From contig DATLXU010000044.1 in NCBI GenBank assembly GCA_035575515.1, positions 1-30,800 on the forward strand: a stretch of DNA of 30,800 nucleotides. The letters run 5' to 3'. The position numbers and the translations under genes are program-made. The first letter of the stretch is position 1. Every line of letters begins with the position of its first letter. Positions 24,130 through 30,800 of the stretch are shown one piece after another. Source of the stretch: DATLXU01 sp035575515. Its GTDB lineage: Bacteria; Acidobacteriota; Blastocatellia; UBA7656. Below the pieces are notes generated by a model. That model worked only from the letters and a program-made list of their open reading frames with translations, was not told where the DNA came from and ran no database searches.

Positions 24130-26463
24130 ATGGAAACAGTAATAACGCGAGACACAGACATTCTCAGGGAATACATAGCCGCGCTCGATGCGCGAGAACG
24201 AGGGCTTTCGCCGTTTGCGCGGCTAGCGGCTACGGTGAAGCTCGCGCAGCTTCGTCGCGAAATCAAAAGCGCGCAGCTCGAAGCGAGCGACGCGGATATC
24301 GCGTCACTTGACCGCGAGATTCAGGAACGGCTCACGCGCACAGCTTCGCGGCGGATCGAATCAAGGCGGTGGGGAGCGCGGCTTTCGATTATTTTAATGC
24401 TCGTGCTTGGCCCGCAACTCGCGCTCGCCATCGTGTGGCTTGTGACGAAGCTCTTCGTGAGCTTTGCGCCCGCGCCCGCTTTGTGGAACCCTGTGCTTCC
24501 GCATGAGCAGCCTGCGTTCCTGTTTGTCTTCATCTTCTTTTTCTTTTTCGTTACGCCGATGCTCGCGCTGCTCGTGTTGTTCGGCGGCAGGTATTTCCAT
24601 TCGTGGCGCAAGACCGTGCCTGCGACGCTCGCGATCCTTGCTCTCTCGGTTCTGGCGACGTTCCTCGTCGTGCGCAACAAAGAATCGAATAACCCGGTGC
24701 GGCATAGAACATCGCTCGAAGAGATTGCCGCGAAGAACTCTACAAGCACGGTCAGCTACCGCAAGTGGGTTGATGAGCACTGGCTGCTGAAAGACCAGAA
24801 GTTTCAGTACGATTACGAACGCTACTTGCGCAAAGGGCCGGGCCGTTTGATCACTTCTCGCTTCAACTCTGATAATGACGCGTCGTGGCGCGACTCGCTC
24901 AAGGTGATGAACGAATACATCGAAAGCGAACAGGGCGATGCGGGATTTGATGATTGGCTGAAAGATTATCTCGCGCGAAACAGAATCTATCCCGAAAACC
25001 GAATTGATGAAGAGGCGGCAAAGATTACCAACAGCGCGGATCGTCACTTTCTCGCGCTCTGGCAGATCGAGCCTTACCTCAAAGAGCGCGACCAGCGATT
25101 GTACCGCGCTTATCTCGGCTCGATTAATCGCAGCATGAAGAATTGGGGGATGCTCTTTCTCGCAATCTATGCGCTCCTCTTTTTGATCTTTTATCTGACA
25201 GGCCCGATGCTTTCATTCTGGGAGCGCGTGGCCGGAAGCTCGCGCGGCAAGATTCAACCTCAATACGCTGAGGGTCAAGCTGCGCCCGTTCGAACGCCGA
25301 GCCGCGTTGCGCGATGGCGCGCGGCGTACTACTCATTTCCTGAACGCAAAGAGATAACGACGCCGTCATTCTTCGACACACCTTTGCGAATACTTGGCCG
25401 CGTGCATCGTTCGTTTGTGCGGCTCGTTGTGTTCACGAGCATCTTCGTCTTTGCGCTATGGGCGCTCATCTACGCGCTCGACCTTGCGGCGGGTCACGAG
25501 AATGCGTCGTCGCAAGTCGCCCTGATGCGCTCGCAGTTATTGTTCGGCGGCTCGCCCGACCGCGCTGAAAGCGATGGCGGCGCATTGCTTGAATCAAGCA
25601 GCGCGCGGCAAAGCGCGACTTATGTCACGGCGATCAAGCCTCTGTCGGATAGCAATGAAGTTGATATTTCAGATTCGGCAGGCGCACCGCGCGACGAAAA
25701 ACTTTTAGCCGCGCGCGTGTTCGGACTTGAAGAGCAGGTTGACGAAAGCGACTACCTTGCGACGAAGAGATTCAAGCAGCAGTATCAAACGATTGAAGCG
25801 CAGAACTCAGAGATAGGCATCCTGAAGAATTTAACTGGCCAGCTTCAACAACTGACCTCGGGTTTGCCTGAGCAGATTACGGGAGTCAGCGAGCAGTCGA
25901 AAGAGCAATCTGGCCGCGCGATTGGCGAGGCGAGCGCTGCGAAAATAAAGGCGGAGAACATAGAGAAGTCGCTCCAGGCCAAGCTGCGCGACCTTGAATC
26001 GCGTGCTTCAAACGCAGCCGAGCAGGCCGGAAAGGCAGAAGAGCAGGCCAAAGCCTTTCAGGCTCGATCCGAAGAGTTCCGCGAAGAACTCAGCCGCGCC
26101 GTCGAGGAACTAAACAAGCGCACGCTTGAGCTTGGCGAGCGAACGGCTCCGCTCACAGAGCGCGGTTTGAAGGAGCGCGAGGCGCAGATTGAAAGGCTCG
26201 AAAGCCTCCAGCGCATCGCGTTCGCTGCGATATTGTCGGACCTCAATGCTAATGTCGACAGCCTTGAGCGGCGCATCAACTCGTCTTTTTATCGAATGTT
26301 CAACAAGGGCGAAGCGGCGCGCGACGTCGACAACCTGCGCCAGCGCATCGCCGGGCTGAAGAACGAGCTGAGCGGATTAAATACGGATCAATCGCGCCAG
26401 ATGATTAGCCAGCTTGATGAACTGAGCAAGCGGTTGGAACAGGCAGCCGCGCGCATAAAATAA
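24130..26463 (+). CDS. Five-helix membrane protein with long C-terminal coiled coil
   Basis: A 777-residue protein not recognised. Predicted membrane helices are at about 85-108, 129-151, 162-181, 339-361 and 430-452. Between helices 3 and 4 is a soluble domain (about 185-338). The C-terminus from about 560 to 777 is strongly heptad-like and charged (for example GKAEEQAKAFQARSEEF and LKNELSGLNTDQS), so a long coiled coil is likely. The N-terminal 80 residues are helical and charged. No enzyme motif is seen. The ATG lies 22 bases after the perfect inverted repeat and has no good ribosome-binding site. The next gene starts 10 bases after its stop, so the two are probably co-transcribed. Confidence 0.8.
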   Translation: METVITRDTDILREYIAALDARERGLSPFARLAATVKLAQLRREIKSAQLEASDADIASLDREIQERLTRTASRRIESRRWGARLSIILMLVLGPQLALAIVWLVTKLFVSFAPAPALWNPVLPHEQPAFLFVFIFFFFFVTPMLALLVLFGGRYFHSWRKTVPATLAILALSVLATFLVVRNKESNNPVRHRTSLEEIAAKNSTSTVSYRKWVDEHWLLKDQKFQYDYERYLRKGPGRLITSRFNSDNDASWRDSLKVMNEYIESEQGDAGFDDWLKDYLARNRIYPENRIDEEAAKITNSADRHFLALWQIEPYLKERDQRLYRAYLGSINRSMKNWGMLFLAIYALLFLIFYLTGPMLSFWERVAGSSRGKIQPQYAEGQAAPVRTPSRVARWRAAYYSFPERKEITTPSFFDTPLRILGRVHRSFVRLVVFTSIFVFALWALIYALDLAAGHENASSQVALMRSQLLFGGSPDRAESDGGALLESSSARQSATYVTAIKPLSDSNEVDISDSAGAPRDEKLLAARVFGLEEQVDESDYLATKRFKQQYQTIEAQNSEIGILKNLTGQLQQLTSGLPEQITGVSEQSKEQSGRAIGEASAAKIKAENIEKSLQAKLRDLESRASNAAEQAGKAEEQAKAFQARSEEFREELSRAVEELNKRTLELGERTAPLTERGLKEREAQIERLESLQRIAFAAILSDLNANVDSLERRINSSFYRMFNKGEAARDVDNLRQRIAGLKNELSGLNTDQSRQMISQLDELSKRLEQAAARIK

Positions 26464-26473
26464 GGCCGACCTT

Positions 26474-28195
26474 ATGGAACCACTGAGACAGGGGAACGCA
26501 GAACCGCAGCGACTTGAAGATTCATCATTCGCGCCCGCACAGCTATCAGCCATCGAAACCGATGAATCAATTGTCGAGCAATCTGCTGCTGATGTTCAAT
26601 CTCCAACCTCGCCTCTTCGCAGCATTGCGCAGGCATTCGCGCTCAAGCCCGTACAACTCGCCGTAGCGTTTGTGCTTGTGTTCGGCGTTATGTCGTGGAT
26701 CGAATTCGGCGGCCCGGCGATTTTAGACAATGACGGCTACTATCACATTCGCTGGAGCAAGATGCTGCGCGAATCTTTCCCGCGCCTGCCCGCATTCAAG
26801 GCGCTGCCGCTCACTACGCTCAATGAGCACGATTACGTCGACCACCACTACCTTTTTCATGTGATGCTGTTTCCGTTTACGTTCGGCGATCTGGTAACGG
26901 GCGCGAAAGTCGCGGCATCTCTTTTTTCAAGCCTCGCGCTCGTCGCGCTCTTCGCATTGCTTGTGACCTACAACGTGCGATGGCGATGGCTTTGGCTTCT
27001 GCCGCTCGTGGCAAGCTCAGACCCCTTTCTCTATCGCATGGCGATGACGCGAGCGCCTGCGCTTTCGCTTGCGATGCTGGGGGTTGGCGCGTATTTGATT
27101 CTCAAGCGCAAACACATATTGCTTGGGCTGCTGTCGTTCGCATTCGTCTGGTGCTACAGTCTGTTCCCGCTGATATTTTTGTTCGCGCTCGCCTACACTG
27201 TGACGATTTATCTGACAGAGCGGCGCATTGAATGGCGAGGGGCGGCTGCTTCGCTCGTCGGGATAATTCTAGGGTTAGCCATCAATCCTTATTTCCCGAA
27301 GAATCTGAAGCTGCTTTACGAGCATATCCTGATGAAAGCCACGCCGGGTTCGGAATATGAAGTGGGCGTGGGGATGGAGTGGTACCCGTACTATTCGTGG
27401 GATTTGCTCACTAGCAGCGCCATTGCGTTTGCGATTTATTTCATCGCGCTCGCGGCGTTCGATTTCCGCAAGCGCGCGAGGGATGTGAAGCCGCTCTTTT
27501 TTTTAATCATCTCGGCAGGATTGCTGCTGATGGCAATCAAGTCGCGTCGCTTCGTCGAATACTGGCCGCCGTTTGCAATTCTCTTTGCGGCATTTACTAT
27601 AAGCCCGCAGCTCGAACGCATAAACTTCTCGTGGCTTGCGCGAACAAGGGATAGAGCGATAGCGGCTGTAGCGGCGGCGCTCGTCGTCGTGATCCTGTCT
27701 ATAGGAATGACGAGCATGGTTTATGGCGCGCGCAGAGGAATGAAAGACGCGCAGGGAACGAGGAACGAAGCTGATAGCAAGAGCTACTGGCCTGACATTT
27801 ATCGTCGTCCGGGTCTTTGGATCGCAGAGCATGTGCCGCCGGGCGCGATGATCTTCAACACGGATTGGGACGATTTCCCGATGCTGTTTCACTACAGCCC
27901 GAATCACCGGTATATCAGCGGACTCGACCCGACATATCTACACGACCGCGATAAGAATCTGTGGAAGCTATATGCAGACATCACAATGGGCAAAGTGTCT
28001 GACCCGGCCCCTTTGATCCGAGAGAAGTTCGGCGCTGAATACGTCTTCACGGACATCAGCTACCATTATGATTTTCTCGAAGTGGTTGATGAAAGCGGCG
28101 ACTTTGAGCGGGTTTACGAAGACGACTACACGACGGTGCTAAGGATTCTTTCGCCGGAAGAGAAAGCGGCGAAGGGAAAAAGTGATACGAAGTGA
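26474..28195 (+). CDS. GT-C-like polytopic membrane protein
   Basis: A 573-residue protein with a polar N-terminus (about 1-55), 10-11 hydrophobic helices (about 60-430), and a soluble C-terminal domain (about 440-573). After the first helix the loop has AILDNDGYYHIRW, resembling the acidic D-x-D/YYH segment of STT3 oligosaccharyltransferases and other GT-C enzymes. The C-terminal part has IFNTDWDDFPMLFHY and YISGLDPTYLHD, frequent in unannotated membrane proteins of this kind. A role in sugar transfer at the membrane is inferred. The WWDYG motif of STT3 is not present, so it is not a classical oligosaccharyltransferase. It is the last gene of the run. Confidence 0.8.
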   Translation: MEPLRQGNAEPQRLEDSSFAPAQLSAIETDESIVEQSAADVQSPTSPLRSIAQAFALKPVQLAVAFVLVFGVMSWIEFGGPAILDNDGYYHIRWSKMLRESFPRLPAFKALPLTTLNEHDYVDHHYLFHVMLFPFTFGDLVTGAKVAASLFSSLALVALFALLVTYNVRWRWLWLLPLVASSDPFLYRMAMTRAPALSLAMLGVGAYLILKRKHILLGLLSFAFVWCYSLFPLIFLFALAYTVTIYLTERRIEWRGAAASLVGIILGLAINPYFPKNLKLLYEHILMKATPGSEYEVGVGMEWYPYYSWDLLTSSAIAFAIYFIALAAFDFRKRARDVKPLFFLIISAGLLLMAIKSRRFVEYWPPFAILFAAFTISPQLERINFSWLARTRDRAIAAVAAALVVVILSIGMTSMVYGARRGMKDAQGTRNEADSKSYWPDIYRRPGLWIAEHVPPGAMIFNTDWDDFPMLFHYSPNHRYISGLDPTYLHDRDKNLWKLYADITMGKVSDPAPLIREKFGAEYVFTDISYHYDFLEVVDESGDFERVYEDDYTTVLRILSPEEKAAKGKSDTK

Positions 28196-28245
28196 GCTTT
28201 ACAGAGAACGGGCAAATGCGAAGGCTATGTGAATCCAGGTGAAAC

Positions 28246-28275
28246 TTGATAGAGCGGTGAGCATTCCGCTATACT
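28246..28275 (+). promoter_or_regulatory. Sigma70-like promoter of tRNA-Ser
   Basis: TTGATA at 28246-28251 and TATACT at 28270-28275 with an 18-base spacer. Transcription would begin near 28282, a dozen bases before the tRNA. Confidence 0.7.
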
Positions 28276-28293
28276 GATCGAGTTGCAGTTTGA

Positions 28294-28384
28294 GGAGAAG
28301 TCGCCTAGTGGCTGAGGGCGGCGGTTTGCTAAACCGCTATAGGGGCGTAAACCCCTATCGAGGGTTCGAATCCCTCCTTCTCCG
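28294..28384 (+). tRNA. tRNA-Ser (GCT)
   Basis: A class II tRNA of 91 bases. The acceptor stem pairs GGAGAAG with CTTCTCC, followed by discriminator G. The anticodon loop TTGCTAA is flanked by GCGGT and ACCGC and gives anticodon GCT, reading AGC/AGT. The long variable arm has AGGGG/CCCCT pairing, and the T arm is AGGGTTCGAATCCCT. CCA is not encoded. The integrase-bearing element begins at its 3' end, so the tRNA is the likely attachment site. Confidence 0.97.
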
Positions 28385-28410
28385 CTTCTCTTTTAGTTCA
28401 AACAACATAG

Positions 28411-28443
28411 GGGCAGCCTTCTGACGAGGGTTGCCCTTCTTTA
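28411..28443 (+). terminator. Terminator after tRNA-Ser
   Basis: GGGCAGCC pairs with GGGTTGCCC (with a G-T pair and a slip) at 28411-28435, followed by TTCTTTATT. It could end the tRNA transcript; it also lies just past the 3' end of the convergent integrase. Confidence 0.7.
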
Positions 28444-29657
28444 TTGGACCAGCTCACTTTCTTGTACCGCAATAGTACCGCAGATTCCCCGCTCGTTGAG
28501 CAAGTCAGCCGGGGTAATGTTAGCGGCGACCATTTCGGTGGACTCTGATTCAACCGGATCGCTGTGGACGTAGGTATCCGCAGTAGTCGAAATGCGGCTG
28601 TGGCGGGCGAACCCTTGCGCGCGCTTGAGGTCTCCTGTCAGACGGTACAACATAGTGATCGCGCTGTGCCGGAATATGTGAAATCCGTGGTTAAACTTCA
28701 CTCGCTGTATCCCGGCCTTGTCCATAGCCTTGTACAAGACGGTCTTGCGTAGACTGTCGTGATTGAGCGCACTCCCATCTTGACCACAAAACACGAAGTC
28801 GTCGCCGTCAGTGAAAACGGAGTGCTACCTATGCCAGGACAGAATGATAACCAGCAGTTCAGGGAGATAGATATTCCTAAAGCTGGCTTTCGTCTTAGGC
28901 GTCGTCAGTACCCCGCGCGAGAACGCCTGGTCAACGGTCAGTATCCGCTTATCCAAGTCCAAACGATTCCACTTAATCGCGAGAGCTTCACCGATTCTCA
29001 GACCAAGCATCGCGATCACCGCGCAGACCGGTATGTGCTTGTCGGGGATGTTGGCAAGCACCTTCGCTATCTGCTCAGGCTCCAGCACGGGCTTTTCCTT
29101 AGGAGACCAGCTCGGCCTGTGCAATTCGGCAACCAGTGACAGCTTCGGCATCTCACCGTAAGCGACTGCCACCGAAAAGAATCTACAGAGCAGCCGGTAA
29201 AGATTCAGCAGCGTCTTGTCGCCTATTCCGGTTCCCCGCGCCTTGTCCAATAGATTCGGTCATGTCGCGGGGGCCGAGATACTTTAAGCGACTGTCGCCT
29301 ATCACCGGCTCCACGTACAGGTCAAGCAGATTCTCGTAGGAGTAGTGTGTTGAGGGCTTGTACTTCTTGTTCTGGACATAGGACTTCCACAGAGTCTTTC
29401 TGAACTCGGTAACGGTCAGAGACTTGTTGCTCTCGATGGGCTGAATACGTGGATTGTTGTTGTAGTCGTTTACCTCATCCATCCTCTTCGCCACGTATTC
29501 TCTCATCTTCTTGGGACTCTCAAAGTCGGGGTAGCATCTCGGTTTTGTTTGTCCACTTACCCCGCGAATTTCGCAACCGATACTTGAGGTAGTGAACTGT
29601 ACCTCTTTCAGTCTTTCTACTATCTAGGGTTCCTTTTTGAAAACTCTTTCGGACCAT
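28441..29657 (-). pseudogene. Tyrosine-type integrase, broken by two frameshifts and one stop
   Basis: Pieces on the minus strand join to a roughly 400-residue phage/ICE-type tyrosine recombinase. The start is ATG at 29657 (GGAGG upstream). The first frameshift is at a run of four C (29528-29531), after TNKTEMLP, resuming DFESPKKMREY. The second is near 29247-29262, between GPRDMT and LDKARGTGIGDK. A TAG stop (28827-28825) interrupts between ILSWHR and HSVFTDGDDFVFCG in the same frame. Catalytic residues survive: Arg in GLRIGEAL, Lys in TKASFR, HIFRHS, the His in FARHS and Tyr in ADTYVHS. It lies against the tRNA-Ser 3' end, the usual place for an integrase. Three lesions make sequencing error in all of them less likely. 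Confidence 0.85.
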
Positions 29658-29751
29658 TTTTTCAGCCTCCATCACTGGAAATTGGCCCGTTCTTTTCTCT
29701 CTCTCGGGCTGCACTTTATAGTCACTTGCTCAGGTCTGTCAATGGGGTTGT

Positions 29752-30129
29752 TTAGCGTGGAGTAACGATGTGCGCATCTATCCATTCGCGTAGCGCCTGT
29801 GATTCAGGGTTGAACCTGATGTACCTTCCAAAGCGAAGATGAGGGATATAGTCTTCGGCCTCACCGGTAGTCCTTTCGTAAATCCAGCCGGGATCAACTC
29901 CGACATAGGCGGCCGGGTCTTCCACCTTCCAAAGCTTCAGCCTCGCTCCTTCTCTCGGACCTGTGAACCATTCCCTGTATTTCCTCATCCACTTTTCTAA
30001 ATCTGTAGGATCGTCCGCTACTGGTGGACATGGCGCCTGAGTCAGGGCCTCTTGTGCCCAATTCCAGGGCGTTTCACCGTTTCGTTTGAACTGTGATTGG
30101 TCTGGCTCGTTTTCTAATAATGCAGACAT
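29752..30129 (-). CDS. Excisionase-like / AlpA-type DNA-binding protein
   Basis: A 125-residue protein with AGGAAGG nine bases before the ATG at 30129. The C-terminal part (about 67-122) has the layout of helix-turn-helix excisionase domains: LWKVEDPAAYVGVDPGWIYE, then IPHLRFGRYIRFNP and REWIDAH. The first 60 residues are unrelated and acidic/Trp-rich. Excisionases bend DNA at attachment sites and work with tyrosine integrases, matching the adjacent integrase (94 bases downstream). A longer frame to 30183 exists but lacks a better start. Confidence 0.75.
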   Translation of the reverse strand: MSALLENEPDQSQFKRNGETPWNWAQEALTQAPCPPVADDPTDLEKWMRKYREWFTGPREGARLKLWKVEDPAAYVGVDPGWIYERTTGEAEDYIPHLRFGRYIRFNPESQALREWIDAHIVTPR

Positions 30130-30800
30130 TAGTATATACCTTCCTGGTTGAGAGTCGTTTTTCGGATTCGCTGCCTCCGGCACACCAAATCCATAGATTT
30201 GGTTTACCTGTTAAGGCTCGATAGCCACTAGAAACCAAACCGTGGCAAACTGCACATTGCCTGTTAAGCCACTGATTTGGCCTCACATCGAGTTCGCGCC
30301 TTCTCAGTTCGGTGGTTGCCACAAAGTATTCTCTTTTTGTCTTCTGAAACCCTCTCCCAAGGAAGCGACATCCCTTCATTATATAAAGACGGTGACTTCA
30401 ATCGTTCCTTCCTCAAAAAGGCAATGAATCTAACCTTTCCTTCCTAAAGCTAGATCAGCGCCTCACGTCGTATAAAGCCGTCGTTAAACCCTAGTTCGAG
30501 CTTTCTGATATATGCAGATAAGGCAATTGCAAGAGCTGCTCATCGACAACTCACTCGAAAGAATTCCGGTATGGAATTTCTATTAACGAAGCACGTAAGG
30601 ATTACTGGACAGCTTGCCGACAAAACGCCAAGTCGTAAGGCCCCGTCCTGGTCTTTGCCCCTCGATTGATGAATCTCGTTCGATGTTTGATCACTGGCGC
30701 TGCTCCTGCTCTTGTCCAATGCATCAACCCATCTTTCAGCCTTGCGGACCACAATCAGGTCATTGCCTTTCTCAATCAACCCGCTGCTGACGGTCCCGCC
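30130..30800. other. Element interior, no confident gene
   Basis: About 670 bases. A minus-strand frame at 30074-30379 (101 codons) has two Cys-containing segments (RQCAVCHG and WIWCAGG) and overlaps the excisionase by about 55 bases; it is a weak candidate. A minus-strand frame at 30540-30779 (starting IEKGNDLIVVRKAERW and open to the window edge) may be the remnant or C-terminus of a gene entering from the right. No second copy of the tRNA 3' end is visible, so the far attachment site is beyond the window. Confidence 0.4.

Noticed and set aside
28294..28384. Could the tRNA be selC (tRNA-Sec), supporting the TGA reading?
   Set aside because: The anticodon is GCT, not TCA, and the acceptor stem has 7 pairs, so it is ordinary tRNA-Ser.
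1..30800. CRISPR arrays, rRNA genes or riboswitches
   Set aside because: No regularly spaced direct repeats, no rRNA-like sequence and no riboswitch core that I recognise in any intergenic region.

Overview
The window is a bacterial chromosome segment of about 55% GC, densely coded on both strands. It has two CheY-like single-domain response regulators, several TPR and PQQ-propeller proteins, GT-C-like membrane proteins, an inactive-looking transglutaminase-like DUF3857 protein and many secreted proteins of unknown function. This mix, and the many short inverted and heptamer-phased repeats between genes, suggests an Acidobacteriota-like soil bacterium (Blastocatellia type). That placement is an inference from gene content; there is no rRNA or other marker gene here.

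Layout. 1-7.6 kb: a partial gene leaving the left edge, a response regulator, a secreted protein, a TMTC-like membrane/TPR protein, 3-hydroxybutyryl-CoA dehydrogenase, a zinc-ribbon/TPR protein, a small unknown protein and an FmdB-type zinc ribbon. 7.7-14.1 kb: an orphan HExxH protein, a secreted Arg/His-rich repeat protein, a DUF486 membrane protein, a secreted metallo-beta-lactamase-fold hydrolase, an alpha/beta hydrolase and the DUF3857 protein. 14.4-20.3 kb, all plus strand: a YflT-like stress protein, a BON/SRPBCC membrane protein, a response regulator, an SLC13-type anion permease with RCK_C domains and a PQQ-propeller protein. 20.7-23.0 kb, all minus strand: a Smr-domain protein, a DUF1573 lipoprotein and a MocR-type aminotransferase. 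23.2-28.2 kb, plus strand: a lipoprotein, a five-helix coiled-coil protein and a GT-C-like membrane protein. 28.3-30.8 kb: tRNA-Ser(GCT) followed by the edge of an integrated element with a broken tyrosine integrase and an excisionase-like gene; this part looks AT-richer than the rest.

The most striking observation is in the DUF1573 lipoprotein (21955-22512, minus). Its frame is open for the full family length except for one TGA, which falls exactly on the first Cys of the family's conserved S-C-G-C-T motif. The family signature resumes immediately after it in the same frame, and a stem-loop lies at selenocysteine-insertion distance downstream. This is the pattern expected of a selenoprotein in which Sec replaces a conserved Cys. 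A single C/T-to-A change or a base-call error is the main alternative. The Sec machinery genes are not in this window.

A second theme is intergenic repeat structure: a perfect 31-bp inverted repeat, two copies of a 31-nt palindrome, and at least five places where 7-nt units are tandemly repeated, most of them within inverted repeats. They resemble the short tandemly repeated heptanucleotides described in cyanobacteria.
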